Source of the DNA: DASTHG01 sp035491895
GTDB lineage: Bacteria > Gemmatimonadota > Gemmatimonadetes > Gemmatimonadales > GWC2-71-9
Direction of reading: 5' to 3'
NCBI GenBank assembly: GCA_035491895.1
Contig: DATJJY010000045.1
Coordinates: 10,651-74,650 of the forward strand
Length of the DNA: 64,000 nt
Below, piece after piece: positions 44,729 through 54,907 of this stretch. The position numbers and the translations under genes were made by a program. Each line of letters starts with the position of its first letter. The first letter of the stretch is position 1. The notes beneath the pieces were generated by a model. That model was not told where the DNA came from. It saw only the letters and a list, made by a program, of their open reading frames with translations, and ran no database searches.

Positions 44729-46854
44729 GGCGTCTCAGGCTCCGGGTCGGTGGCCGCCCGCACGTCGGCATCGTTCGAGACCGCCGCCAGCGCCAGGAGC
44801 TCCAACGCGCGCGGCTCGGTCCGCCACCCGGTGGCGAGTGCGGCGACTGCGGCGACGAGCTCGCGTGATCGTGGCAACAGCTTGCGCTTGCCCAACAGCG
44901 TGCGCCCGCCGTCGACGAGCTTGACCAGCTGCTCCAACGCCTCCGGTGCGCGCGCCACCCCCAGCAGACGAATCGCCTGCTGCCGCAGATCCGGTGCCGT
45001 CTGCCGGTCGGTGGCGAGGGCGATGATGCCCGGGAGAGCGCTCCGCGGCACGCCCTGTAATGCCGCGATCAAGGCGATCCGCACGAGGCGATGCTCGCTG
45101 TCGGCGAGTGCCTGCGTGATGACGCGGTCACGCTCGCCCGGGGCTTTGACGCCGATCTTGAACGCCTCCAGCCGCACCCGGGGGTCCGTATGGGAGACCC
45201 ACGGCAACACGGAGAACCCATCCGGCAGCTGCGGCAGCTCGTCGAGCACGCTCAGCAGGTTGCGCTGCACGTACCAGCGCTCGTCGGACAGCCGGGCCGT
45301 GAGGCTCGGCCCGAGCACCGGCCCCAGGCGCTTTACCCGATCGAGCAGTGCTCGGCGCGTCGCGCGCACTTCGGCGTTGGCGAGGGCATCGAGCAAGGCG
45401 TCCGCGGCCCGCACGCCGAGACGCGGCAACATGCGATCGACTGTGGCGAAATCCACCGGCTCGGACGCGAGCAGCCGCTGCAGCGTTTCCGGGCCCGCCG
45501 CGCGGTCCCACAGGTCTTCGGCGGTCGTCGTGCCCTCGGGGGCCGCCTCGAGCAAATCGATCAGCACACCGAGACGGCCACGGTCGACCAGAGCTTCACA
45601 GGCACGATACACACCCGGCCCGGCGGCACCGATTTCGAGGCTCATTTGCACGAGCCGCTCGGGCTCGGGGGCGTGTCTCCAGGCGATCGAGTGGACGGCG
45701 GCCGTTGAGGACTGCGACATCCGCTGCAGCGCATGGCCGTATGCCTCGGGATTCGGGTCTGTCAGGCTCCACCCCGTGAGCAGCCCGCGCACCTGCTCGC
45801 GCAATGCGCTGTCGGCCAGGGCCCGCGCCTGGGGTTTCCCCTGCTCGGCGTGCGCCGCCATCTTCGACAGCATCCGCATCAGCGACCCCGACACGGAGTG
45901 ATGGGACGCATCGGCCACCGCTTTGACGATGTCGAGCACCGCCTCGACCGCCATCCCATGGGAGGCGTCGAGCACGAATTTCTGGCGCTGTGCGCCGTCG
46001 CCGCCCATCTCGATCAGCCGGCGCAGCGTGGTGGGCTGCATTTCGCCGATCAGTCGCGAGGTACGGCGGCGCAGCTCGACCGCCTCCTGGCCGCCGGCGG
46101 ACTTGAGCTCCTCGGCGATCTGCAGCAGGTACCCGACGATGACCTGATCGTAGGCCTCGCTCTTGGGGTGCTCGTCGATCGCTTTGGCGATCACGGCGGG
46201 CTTGGTGGGCGGCGCCTCGTCTTCGCCGAGCTGGCCGGCCAGGGCGGCCCGGGCCAGGCCGATCCACATCTGGGCACCCCGCACGCGCGCATCGCGCAGA
46301 CCGGATTCGTCCGCCGAGCCGGCCGAGTCGGCGAGATCAGGCGGCAATCCCGCGTCGTCGAGGAGCTCCAGCCGCTCGTAGGTCATCGGGTGCAGTCGGA
46401 TGTGGCGCCACGCCGAGAGTCGCGCCGGGTCGCCGAGACCGAGCGGCTGCCCGGTCCGGTCGGCCTCGACCGCGAGGGTGCGCAGGACGTCCCGGATCTC
46501 GTCGAGATCGACGCCCCGGTGAAACGAGACCGCGCCGAGGTGGTGGCGGTGCAGGCGGCCCGCCAGCTCCGCCAGCACCGGGTGGCGCGAATCGGTCGCG
46601 ACGCCCTCGATTACCAGCTGGTCGCGCGCCACTCCGAGCGACAGCGAGGCACGGTCCTGCAACAGCGCATCGGCCCGACGCAGCAGGCCCAGCGCCGCCG
46701 GCTCGAGCGATGGGTGGTCCTCGGGATACATCGAATGCTTATGGAGGGCGATCGACAACTCGATCAGAAAGTCGCTGAGCTCGCGGGACAACGTCGCGCG
46801 CTCATGCGGCGCGGGGGCAGCCGGTGGGAGGCCCGATCCCGACGGACTGGTCAC
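44725..46854 (-). CDS. Large alpha-helical (HEAT-repeat-like) protein
   Basis: A 709-residue protein with no transmembrane or signal segment, dominated by Leu/Ala-rich helices. The C-terminal half (about 470-690) has a HEAT-like cadence (DERWYVQRNLLSVLDELPQLP, DPRVRLEAFKIG, SEHRLVRIALIAALQG). The N-terminal 120 residues, including ALHKHSMYPEDHPSLEPAALGLLRR, resemble the N-terminus of the adjoining HD-GYP protein (LAGMSLYGEGHPARARAV), so the two may share a domain. GTG at 46854 is the best start but has no spaced Shine-Dalgarno sequence. Confidence 0.7.
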   Translation of the reverse strand: MTSPSGSGLPPAAPAPHERATLSRELSDFLIELSIALHKHSMYPEDHPSLEPAALGLLRRADALLQDRASLSLGVARDQLVIEGVATDSRHPVLAELAGRLHRHHLGAVSFHRGVDLDEIRDVLRTLAVEADRTGQPLGLGDPARLSAWRHIRLHPMTYERLELLDDAGLPPDLADSAGSADESGLRDARVRGAQMWIGLARAALAGQLGEDEAPPTKPAVIAKAIDEHPKSEAYDQVIVGYLLQIAEELKSAGGQEAVELRRRTSRLIGEMQPTTLRRLIEMGGDGAQRQKFVLDASHGMAVEAVLDIVKAVADASHHSVSGSLMRMLSKMAAHAEQGKPQARALADSALREQVRGLLTGWSLTDPNPEAYGHALQRMSQSSTAAVHSIAWRHAPEPERLVQMSLEIGAAGPGVYRACEALVDRGRLGVLIDLLEAAPEGTTTAEDLWDRAAGPETLQRLLASEPVDFATVDRMLPRLGVRAADALLDALANAEVRATRRALLDRVKRLGPVLGPSLTARLSDERWYVQRNLLSVLDELPQLPDGFSVLPWVSHTDPRVRLEAFKIGVKAPGERDRVITQALADSEHRLVRIALIAALQGVPRSALPGIIALATDRQTAPDLRQQAIRLLGVARAPEALEQLVKLVDGGRTLLGKRKLLPRSRELVAAVAALATGWRTEPRALELLALAAVSNDADVRAATDPEPETP

Positions 46855-46893
46855 CCTTCTAAGGTAATACTTGAGGTGTTTCCCTTCTGTATC

Positions 46894-46933
46894 GAAACAG
46901 AACAGGCACCCCGGGACCCTCCCCGGAGTGCCT
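46894..46933 (-). terminator. Rho-independent terminator after groEL
   Basis: On the minus strand AGGCACTCCGGG (46933-46922), a short GAGGGT loop and CCCGGGGTGCCT (46915-46904) form a 12-pair stem with one mismatch, followed by GTTCTGTTTC. It lies about 37 nt after the groEL stop. Confidence 0.75.
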
Positions 46934-46942
46934 GCCCCTATG

Positions 46943-46969
46943 CGTCCAGACGTCTGGGCGTCTAGCCTT

Positions 46970-46974
<5 letters not shown>
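46943..46974. repeat. Repeat array just after groEL
   Basis: GTCCAGA, CGTCTGG, GCGTCTA and GCCTTCTA follow in roughly 7-bp steps and include the palindrome CCAGACGTCTGG. The array overlaps the groEL stop and precedes the terminator. Confidence 0.6.
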
Positions 46975-48607
<1,633 letters not shown>

Positions 48608-48629
48608 CTGTAGAACTCCTCCCCGGTCT

Positions 48630-48938
48630 TTAGCCGAGCTTCGCGATGACGTCGGCTTCCTTGATCAGAATGATCTCTTCGCCTTCCAGTTCGACCTGCG
48701 TCCCGCTGTACTTCCCGTAGACCACCCGGTCCCCCACCTTCAGCTCCATCGGGACCTTGTCGCCCTTCTCCGTCCGCCCCGGTCCCACGGCGATGACCTC
48801 GCCCTGGATCGGCTTCTCCTTCGCGGTATCCGGGATGTAGAGCCCGCCCTTCATCTGCTCGGTCTCTTCCATCGGCCGGATCGCGACCCGGTCGGCGAGC
48901 GGGAAGACCTTCAGCTTCGTCTTCGTCGCAGTCGGCAT
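48630..48938 (-). CDS. groES: Co-chaperonin GroES
   Basis: A 102-residue GroES capping the GroEL ring. VFPLADRVAIRPMEETEQMKGGLYIPDTAKEKPIQGEVIAVGPG includes the mobile loop and dome region, and GDRVVYGKYSGTQVELEGEE is typical. GGTGGAGG lies upstream of the ATG. First gene of the heat-shock operon. Confidence 0.98.
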   Translation of the reverse strand: MPTATKTKLKVFPLADRVAIRPMEETEQMKGGLYIPDTAKEKPIQGEVIAVGPGRTEKGDKVPMELKVGDRVVYGKYSGTQVELEGEEIILIKEADVIAKLG

Positions 48939-48990
48939 CGTCCGCCTCCACCAGAAGTAGAACTGTGTAAGTTGTTGCGAAATATGACTA

Positions 48991-49017
48991 GTAGCACTCT
49001 ACCATGATGAGTGCCAG
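48991..49017 (-). promoter_or_regulatory. CIRCE element (HrcA operator) of groESL
   Basis: TAGCACTC (48992-48999), a 9-bp spacer and GAGTGCCA (49009-49016) match the CIRCE inverted repeat TTAGCACTC-N9-GAGTGCTAA. It lies 53 nt before groES and should bind the HrcA repressor, which is not in the window. Confidence 0.93.
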
Positions 49018-49030
49018 AAATCGGAAGGGG

Positions 49031-49059
49031 AATCTCTCTCTCCCCTCCCCTGATGTCAA
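49031..49059 (-). promoter_or_regulatory. Candidate groESL promoter
   Basis: A consensus TTGACA (49059-49054) lies 17 nt from GAGATT (49036-49031) on the minus strand. This would put CIRCE in the transcribed leader, as in Bacillus groESL. The -10 is weak. Confidence 0.45.
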
Positions 49060-49092
49060 GGGGCGCAGGAAGCTGCTAACCGCCTACCGGAC

Positions 49093-49491
49093 CTATGGTT
49101 GGAAGGGTGGGCCGCGCCCTACGCCGAGTGAATCGAGCAACGCCTCGGCGCGTCCGGCGAGATCCGTCGGGAGCTGACCGACGACGGCCGCTGCCGCGCC
49201 GATGATCGCCCCCGTCCGTGTGTCCGCCAATCGCACATGCAATACCGGGCCCAGCGAATCGCCCGGCTCGCGATACAGGAAGTGCACCACCGCGGCCGTC
49301 GGACCCGAACCGCCCTTCACTTCCGAGAGCACGACGAACCGGTGCCGGCGCAGCGCGGCCCCCAGCGCGCTGCTCAGCGAATCGTTCCCCGAAACGAGAA
49401 ACGCGTACCCGTGCAGCGAAGCGGGCATGTGGTAGCGGGTGGCGGGGGCACACGCCACGGCCAGGGACAGTGGAATGAGCGAGTACCTCAC
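49093..49491 (-). CDS. Small hypothetical lipoprotein
   Basis: A 132-residue protein with a short signal and lipobox-like LAVAC (residues 10-14), then an alpha/beta mature region (LVSGNDSLSSALGAALRRHRFVVLSEVKGGSGPTAAVVHFLY..DSLGPVLHVRLADTRTGAIIGAAAAVVGQLP). The pattern recalls outer-membrane-associated proteins with a small alpha/beta domain (LptE or DUF4136-like), but I cannot assign it. The GTG overlaps the NlpC/P60 gene stop as GTGA. Confidence 0.65.
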   Translation of the reverse strand: MRYSLIPLSLAVACAPATRYHMPASLHGYAFLVSGNDSLSSALGAALRRHRFVVLSEVKGGSGPTAAVVHFLYREPGDSLGPVLHVRLADTRTGAIIGAAAAVVGQLPTDLAGRAEALLDSLGVGRGPPFQP

Positions 49492-50510
49492 TGCAGCAAG
49501 CGTCGCACACCCACCCATTTCGGGATCCAGTAGGCGCCGTCGGGATCGCTCACATCGAGGCGCGACAGTTTCACGCCGGTCGATGAGCTGTGAATGAATT
49601 TTCCCTCTCCGACGTAGAGCCCGACGTGGGTTACGCCGCCGTCCTCGCGGCCCGAGAAGGCGAGAATGTCCCCGGGTAACAGAGAATCCACGACTCGCGC
49701 GATGGCGTTCCCCGCCTCGGCCTGGGCTCGACTCGTGCGGGGAAGACGAATGCCGTGACGCGCATACGCGTATTGAATCAGCCCCGAGCAGTCGAAGCCA
49801 TTCTCGGCCGTCCCGCCCCACTGATAGGGGCTGCCCAGCACGTCGAGCGCCGTCTCGACCACGTCCATTCCCCGCCCACTCACGAACATCAACAGGGGCT
49901 GCGCCGAGTCGGCGCGCGGCTGATAGGCGGAAGGCGACCCCGGAGCGGAGGTCGAAATGGGAGGCGGCGGGACGATCGTCGCATCCGACCGATGCACCAT
50001 CCCCCCCAACCCGATCGTCAGCCCGAGCGTGGTGCCGAATCCCTTGCGTGGTGTCCCCGGTCGCCAGAACCCATGCGGCCCGCGGTCGATGACGCGATAG
50101 CGCTCTTCCAATGCCAATCCCACGATCCGCAGCGGCCGCCACTCGACACCCATACCGGCCGTCCAAAGTGCCGCCAACGACTGGCGCGCGGTATCGGCAT
50201 CCATCCCCAGCGCTCCACTCGCCATCCCGTAGACGGCGAGCGCCGACCCGCCGCGCGGTGTTTCCAGCTCGTACCCGATGCCGAAGAAACTGCGAGACGA
50301 TCCGGTCCGCTCGCTGAGCACCTGCAATGCTGCGCCGTGGCGCAGGAGGGAGCCGAGGGGCCGGTCGAACCGCGCTTCGTACGTCGTCAGATCGCCGCCT
50401 GCCCAGCTGCCATAGAGCAGACTGAGATCGCGCTGCTGCGCGGTCAGCCGCCCGGCCGCGAGGCCGCCGGCGACCAGAACGATGGCGGACAACCGCTCAG
50501 TGATCCGCAA
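49488..50510 (-). CDS. Exported NlpC/P60 peptidoglycan hydrolase
   Basis: A 340-residue protein: signal peptide (about 1-24), a beta-rich N-terminal part (about 28-180) resembling an outer-membrane or SH3-like region, a Pro/Ser linker, and an NlpC/P60 domain (about 215-340). Catalytic Cys241 is in NGFDCSGLIQYAYA, His295 in GGVTHVGLYVGEG, with His307 following in KFIHSSS. It should cleave peptide cross-bridges in the periplasm. The TTG at 50510 gives a good signal peptide and a 14-nt overlap; TTG at 50492 is possible. Confidence 0.88.
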   Translation of the reverse strand: MRITERLSAIVLVAGGLAAGRLTAQQRDLSLLYGSWAGGDLTTYEARFDRPLGSLLRHGAALQVLSERTGSSRSFFGIGYELETPRGGSALAVYGMASGALGMDADTARQSLAALWTAGMGVEWRPLRIVGLALEERYRVIDRGPHGFWRPGTPRKGFGTTLGLTIGLGGMVHRSDATIVPPPPISTSAPGSPSAYQPRADSAQPLLMFVSGRGMDVVETALDVLGSPYQWGGTAENGFDCSGLIQYAYARHGIRLPRTSRAQAEAGNAIARVVDSLLPGDILAFSGREDGGVTHVGLYVGEGKFIHSSSTGVKLSRLDVSDPDGAYWIPKWVGVRRLLQ

Positions 50511-50793
50511 CGCTCCGCTGCTCCAGTGACGGACGAGGCGCCATGCGATGGGCGAGGAGGTGCGGCACGCGGCGCATGAACCACACCCAGATCCACAGGG
50601 TCCCGAATCCACAGACGGCGGCTCCCACCAATCCCGGCGCGATCAGCGCGAGTGGGTTTCGAGAATGCGGCGCCAGGTGGGCGCCGAGCCACATGCCCAA
50701 AAACGAAGCTCCCCAGGCCCAGAGCGGCGTGAGGAGCCAACCGACGACGACGAGTGCGTGCGCCAACCAGCGGGGCATCCCCGCGACGCTCAC
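50497..50793 (-). CDS. Small membrane protein
   Basis: A 98-residue protein with two transmembrane helices (about 9-35 and 50-72) rich in Trp and Gly, and a basic, His-containing C-terminal tail. No family recognised. The GTG overlaps the stop of the upstream membrane-protein gene as GTGA, so it belongs to the operon 51407-49093. Confidence 0.65.
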   Translation of the reverse strand: MSVAGMPRWLAHALVVVGWLLTPLWAWGASFLGMWLGAHLAPHSRNPLALIAPGLVGAAVCGFGTLWIWVWFMRRVPHLLAHRMAPRPSLEQRSVADH

Positions 50794-51407
50794 GCGCTAG
50801 GCTTCCGGATAATGGACCAGAGGGCGAAGGCGGTGAGGGTCACCACGTATGCTCCGCCGATCACCACCGGCCACGCGACCGGGATGATCGTCACTTTCGC
50901 AACGACCGCGAGCACCACGGCGCCCAGCACCACCGGGGTCGCGATCTGCCCCAACGAGGCGGGTCCCCGTGCATTACGCCCCGCCGTGAGCATGCCGCCC
51001 ATCCAGGCGACGAAGGTGCCGAGCATCCACCAAATCGGGAGATACCACCACGTGCTCCCGCCTCCGATCGCGTCCCAGGTCCAGGGATACGCCTTGAACG
51101 GGCGCAGCAACACGATATCGAATGCCATGAATACCACCGTACCCCACAACCCCACCGCCGCGGCTCCCGCGACACCCTCCGTACCCCGGGACCCGACCCA
51201 TTGTCCCGGCAAGAGGCTCACGAGCACGCCGGCCACGAGCACGAGCAGCGCTTCGAGTGCCGTCTGCGCGACCCCCGCGGGCAACAGCCGGGAGAGGGCC
51301 AGGAAGGCCACGACCGAGACTCCGGTCGTGAGGCCTACCTTGGTGCCGCTCATGAGGATATGACGGAAATCGGACCGGTCGGTAGCCGCCATGGCGCTGG
51401 TTGTCAT
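50790..51407 (-). CDS. Multi-pass membrane protein
   Basis: A 205-residue protein with five or six hydrophobic segments (about 25-45, 52-68, 80-100, 120-140, 152-170 and 175-195). YPWTWDAIGGGSTWWYLPIWWMLG contains an aromatic cluster. No family recognised. The ATG is preceded by TTGGCT-N16-TAGATT-N7, so this gene heads the operon down to the lipoprotein at 49093. Confidence 0.7.
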   Translation of the reverse strand: MTTSAMAATDRSDFRHILMSGTKVGLTTGVSVVAFLALSRLLPAGVAQTALEALLVLVAGVLVSLLPGQWVGSRGTEGVAGAAAVGLWGTVVFMAFDIVLLRPFKAYPWTWDAIGGGSTWWYLPIWWMLGTFVAWMGGMLTAGRNARGPASLGQIATPVVLGAVVLAVVAKVTIIPVAWPVVIGGAYVVTLTAFALWSIIRKPSA

Positions 51408-51414
51408 CGGCCCT

Positions 51415-51442
51415 AATCTAGCGTTTCGCCTCTACCAGCCAA
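51415..51442 (-). promoter_or_regulatory. Promoter of the membrane-protein/NlpC operon, leaderless geometry
   Basis: TTGGCT (51442-51437), a 16-nt spacer and TAGATT (51420-51415), then 7 nt to the ATG at 51407. The -35 lies inside the 3' end of coaX. Confidence 0.55.
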
Positions 51443-52214
51443 GACCCAGTGCCCGAGCCGCCAACCGCAGCCCCACGAGCGTCAGGTCCGGTTGCACGGT
51501 CTCGATCTCGTGGGTGAGCGGAGCAACGAGCGGCGCCAACCCCCCCGTCGCGACCACATACGGCGGCTCGCCCGCGCTGGGCCACTCATCGCGGATCCGG
51601 CGGATGAGACCGTCCACCGCGTCGACGGTGCCCCAGATCACCCCGGAGCGGATGCAATCCTCGGTGCGGCGGCCGATCACCCGCTCGGGGGGCGTGAGCT
51701 CGGTGGCCGGCAGCTTGGCGGTGCGGCGCACCAGCTCGTCCGACGCCGTACGGATCCCCGGCATGATGACGCCGCCGATGAAGCGGCCGTCCTTGGTGAT
51801 GCAGTCGAAGGTGGTGGCCGTGCCGAAATCGACGACGATCGTGTCGCGCTCGAACAAGTTGCAGGCGGCGAGGGTGTTCACGATCCGGTCGGCGCCGACC
51901 GTCAGCGGCTCGGCGACGTCGAGCGTGATCGGCAGGTCCGAGTGGCCATCCACCTGCACCGGGGTCACCCCGGTGATCCCGGTGACGCCGTCGCAGACGT
52001 GTTGGGTGACGGGTGGGGCGACCGAGGCAACCACCACCGCTCGGACCGCCGACGGCGAGTGTCCCGCGTTGGTGAGGTACGTCGAGAGCAGCGCGCCCCA
52101 CTCGTCGGGAGTGCGAGCCGTGGTCGTCGTGAGACGCCAATGCCCCAGCAGCTGTTCCCCCTGGAACAGCCCGACTGTGGTCTCGGTGTTGCCGATGTCG
52201 AGGGCTAAGAGCAC
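51432..52214 (-). CDS. coaX: Type III pantothenate kinase
   Basis: Phosphorylates pantothenate, the first step of coenzyme A synthesis, without feedback by CoA. The 260-residue protein has the ASKHA phosphate motif LALDIGNTETTVGLF at 3-17, GADRIVNTLAA, the catalytic Asp region VDFGTATTFD and PGIRTASDEL. GTG start. TAGTATATT directly upstream, including the birA stop codon, could serve as a local promoter. birA followed by coaX is a common order. Confidence 0.96.
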   Translation of the reverse strand: MLLALDIGNTETTVGLFQGEQLLGHWRLTTTTARTPDEWGALLSTYLTNAGHSPSAVRAVVVASVAPPVTQHVCDGVTGITGVTPVQVDGHSDLPITLDVAEPLTVGADRIVNTLAACNLFERDTIVVDFGTATTFDCITKDGRFIGGVIMPGIRTASDELVRRTAKLPATELTPPERVIGRRTEDCIRSGVIWGTVDAVDGLIRRIRDEWPSAGEPPYVVATGGLAPLVAPLTHEIETVQPDLTLVGLRLAARALGLGW

Positions 52215-52225
52215 GCACGAATATA

Positions 52226-53023
52226 CTAAGCGGTCTCCACGTGGCCCTCGCGCACGACGGCGACCTGCCCTGCACCTTCCACCAGCAGGGCCCCATCGGG
52301 GCGTACGCCGCGGGCGAGACCCGGGACGGGACCGCGCAACGGACGGTCGCGCAACCAGTCACGCGCCGCGAACGCGGCGCATTCCTGCTCCGAGAGCCGG
52401 TCGGCGGCGGTGTCCAGGCGGGTGAGCGGCGGCACCAGCCGGTCGAGCACATCGAGCAGCCGAACGCGCGGCACGATCGCCGAAAGTGCGATCGCCGCGT
52501 CGCCGACCTCGGCGGGAATCTCGTTCAGCACGTTGACGCCGAGACCGATGGCGAGCCACTGCAGCCGGTCGCCGTGCCACCGGCCCTCGCACAGTACGCC
52601 CGCCAGTTTGCGATCGTTCAGGAAGACGTCGTTGGGCCACTTGAGTCGAGCGAGCGGCCGACCGGCGAGCTCATCGACCACGTCGGCCAGGACGAGTCCG
52701 GCGCGGATCGAAACGATCCCGAGCGGCAGCGCGCGGGGCCGCAGCAACAGCGCGAGCCACACGCCCCCGGGGGGCGAGTGCCAGGTGCGGCCGTCCCGCC
52801 CGCGACCCGCCGTCTGCTCCAGGGCGAGCACTACCGTTCCGGCGGGTGCGCCTTCGCTCCCGAGCGCGTGGGCCCGGTCGAGCGTCGATCCGAGCGATTG
52901 CGCCAGCTCGCAGCGCGGTACGGTCCACCGCCGTCCCAGCGCGGCCGCGGGAATCCCCTCGAGCGTTCCCCTTGTCCCCCCCGTCACGCGTACCAGCGCA
53001 TCAGCACGGCGACGATCCAGCAC
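52226..53023 (-). CDS. birA: Biotin-[acetyl-CoA-carboxylase] ligase
   Basis: Attaches biotin to the biotin carboxyl carrier protein via biotinyl-AMP. The 265-residue protein has the nucleotide/biotin loop GRGRDGRTWHSPPGGVW, the catalytic region LARLKWPNDVFLNDRKLAGVLCE and the C-terminal SH3-like part. There is no N-terminal helix-turn-helix, so it is a monofunctional ligase, not a repressor. GTG at 53023 is the best start; the frame is open upstream but not similar to the family. Confidence 0.94.
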   Translation of the reverse strand: MLDRRRADALVRVTGGTRGTLEGIPAAALGRRWTVPRCELAQSLGSTLDRAHALGSEGAPAGTVVLALEQTAGRGRDGRTWHSPPGGVWLALLLRPRALPLGIVSIRAGLVLADVVDELAGRPLARLKWPNDVFLNDRKLAGVLCEGRWHGDRLQWLAIGLGVNVLNEIPAEVGDAAIALSAIVPRVRLLDVLDRLVPPLTRLDTAADRLSEQECAAFAARDWLRDRPLRGPVPGLARGVRPDGALLVEGAGQVAVVREGHVETA

Positions 53024-53061
53024 GACGGAGCGAAGGCATTCGCGAGTATAGCCCAAAGCGA

Positions 53062-53067
53062 TAGCTT
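53062..53067 (+). promoter_or_regulatory. TAGCTT -10-like element abutting uppP
   Basis: TAGCTT is followed by 7 nt and the uppP ATG at 53075. No ribosome-binding site lies between, which fits leaderless translation. No -35 of quality was seen. Confidence 0.45.
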
Positions 53068-53074
53068 GGCCACC

Positions 53075-53890
53075 ATGCACACGATCATCGTGGCGATCAT
53101 CCTGGGGCTCGTCGAAGGCGCGACCGAGTTCCTCCCCGTCTCGTCCACCGGTCATCTGATTCTGGCAGGACACGCGCTGGGCTTCGTCGGCCCGACTGCC
53201 GACGCGTTCGAGATCATCATCCAACTCGGCGCCATTCTGGCGGTTGTCTGGCTGTACCGCGCGATGCTGTGGAAGGTGACCCGGGACGGGTTCACCGTGC
53301 CGGCGTCGCGCCAGTTCATCGGCGCGCTGTTCGTGGCATTTCTGCCGGCGGCGATCGTGGGGCTGCTTACGCACCACTGGATCACTGCGCACTTATTCAT
53401 TCCCCCGGTCGTGATCGCCACCATGATCCTCGGCGGCGTGGCCATTCTCGTCATCGAGCGGCTGCGCCCCGCACCACGCATAGAAACGGTGATGGAGATC
53501 GGCTACCGCACTGCGCTCTTAATCGGCATCGCGCAGCTCTTCTCTCTCATCCCGGGCGTGTCGCGCTCAGGGGCCACGATCATGGGGGCGTTGCTCGCGG
53601 GCGTCGGCCGACCGGCCGCGGCTGAGTTCTCGTTCCTGCTGGCGATCCCAGTCATGCTCGCCGCTACGGGCCTCGAGCTCTGGGAGAACCGACGGCTCCT
53701 GTCGGGATCGGATGCAGGGGTGTTCGCGATCGGCTTCGTCGTGGCTTTCCTGGGCGCCCTGGTGGTCGTCCGCTGGCTCGTAAGGTTCGTGTCGCGTCAC
53801 TCTTTCGACGTCTTCGCCTGGTACCGCATTGCGTTTGGGTTCGCCCTGTTGGTGCTGCTCCTCCTGGGTGTGCGCTGGATTGCGGCGTAG
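53075..53890 (+). CDS. uppP: Undecaprenyl-diphosphatase (UppP/BacA)
   Basis: A 271-residue membrane enzyme that removes a phosphate from undecaprenyl diphosphate to recycle the lipid carrier for cell-wall and polysaccharide synthesis. The signatures are LGLVEGATEFLPVSSTGHLIL (Glu-rich and Ser-rich motifs) at 10-30 and PGVSRSGATIMGALLAGV. Seven to eight transmembrane segments are evident. It diverges from birA across 51 bp. The 195-bp region after it contains no convincing gene, only a weak hairpin. Confidence 0.97.
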   Translation: MHTIIVAIILGLVEGATEFLPVSSTGHLILAGHALGFVGPTADAFEIIIQLGAILAVVWLYRAMLWKVTRDGFTVPASRQFIGALFVAFLPAAIVGLLTHHWITAHLFIPPVVIATMILGGVAILVIERLRPAPRIETVMEIGYRTALLIGIAQLFSLIPGVSRSGATIMGALLAGVGRPAAAEFSFLLAIPVMLAATGLELWENRRLLSGSDAGVFAIGFVVAFLGALVVVRWLVRFVSRHSFDVFAWYRIAFGFALLVLLLLGVRWIAA

Positions 53891-54027
53891 CGGTCCGTCG
53901 TTACGACTCGCCGATGTCCTCATCCAGTTTCAAATGGCCGCATCTGATTGCGTCGAGCTGCAACGGTTAACGCAGGTGAGTGATTGTGCGACAACTGCCA
54001 GCTTGGCCGTGACGACAGCGATGCGAT

Positions 54028-54052
54028 CCTGTGACGGCAGGTGATTCTTTTA
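54028..54052 (+). terminator. Weak candidate terminator after uppP
   Basis: CCTG (54028-54031) and CAGG (54038-54041) could pair and are followed by TGATTCTTTT. The 4-pair stem is short. The rest of 53891-54085 shows nothing else. Confidence 0.3.
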
Positions 54053-54085
54053 ACCCCTACACCGCGCCCGGCACCTGCATGTAGT

Positions 54086-54907
54086 TCACACCACCCTCCC
54101 GAGGACGAGTGCGCCAAGACCGAACACCATTGCGACCTTGAGGAGTCCGCTCGCCGTCACGAACCGCCGCTGCTGGAGGGCACGCACCGCGACGAGCAGG
54201 ATCACGAGCGCCGCGCCCGCTACGCCGAAGTACATGGCACCGTATCCCGCGACGAGGGGCAAGATCACGGCCAGTGGCAGAAAGGCTGCGCTGACCCAGA
54301 CGGCGACACGCGTGGCCCCAATCAGCCCGAACCGCACCGGGAGCGTTTGCCGACCGGCGGCGCGATCCCCCGCCTCGTCTTCCAGATCCTTCACGAGCTC
54401 CCGGGCGAGGTGCAGCCACCCCGCGAGCACCCAGGGCACGACGCCCGCCGCGGGACGGCCGACGGCGAGCGCGCCGTAGAACAGCGGCAGACCCCCTACG
54501 ACGGCTACCGCGACGTTGCCCGGCGCCCCGCGCCGCTTCAGGAGCGGCGAATAGCCGAGCATCACGGCGAGCGCCAGGAGCGCCATCAGTACCTGGCGCC
54601 CGGAAACGAGCGCGGCGGCGCCGATGCCGACCATGATCCCGAGCCAGATGACGAGGTGGGCCGTCTCGCGGCGCAGGCGTTCCGCCGCGAGGGGATGGCG
54701 GCCGGGAGCGTTGACGCGATCGGCGGCGACGTCCTGCACGTCGTTGGCCGCATTCCCCGCCGCCCCGAGACCGATCGCGGAAAGCGCGGCGAACCCCAGC
54801 AGCTTCGGCACGGCCATGGTGCCGAGCGCGATCCAGCCGCCGGCGAGTACACCGGCTGCGGCCAACAGGAGATTGTGTGCGCGGACGAGCCGCCACAGAT
54901 CAGTCAC
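54086..54907 (-). CDS. UbiA-family prenyltransferase
   Basis: A 273-residue intramembrane prenyltransferase with about eight helices. The first Asp-rich motif is NAANDVQDVAADRVN near 60-74 and the second is KDLEDEAGDRAAGRQTLP near 180-196, which bind the Mg-diphosphate of the prenyl donor. The family includes enzymes making ubiquinone/menaquinone, heme O and archaeal-type ether lipids; the acceptor cannot be assigned. The GTG overlaps the bshA stop by 8 nt. Confidence 0.9.
   Translation of the reverse strand: MTDLWRLVRAHNLLLAAAGVLAGGWIALGTMAVPKLLGFAALSAIGLGAAGNAANDVQDVAADRVNAPGRHPLAAERLRRETAHLVIWLGIMVGIGAAALVSGRQVLMALLALAVMLGYSPLLKRRGAPGNVAVAVVGGLPLFYGALAVGRPAAGVVPWVLAGWLHLARELVKDLEDEAGDRAAGRQTLPVRFGLIGATRVAVWVSAAFLPLAVILPLVAGYGAMYFGVAGAALVILLVAVRALQQRRFVTASGLLKVAMVFGLGALVLGRVV

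Noticed and set aside
53891..54085. A gene in the 195-bp gap between uppP and the UbiA gene
   Set aside because: Open frames there are very short and lack ribosome-binding sites; the gap is between convergent genes and shows only a weak hairpin.
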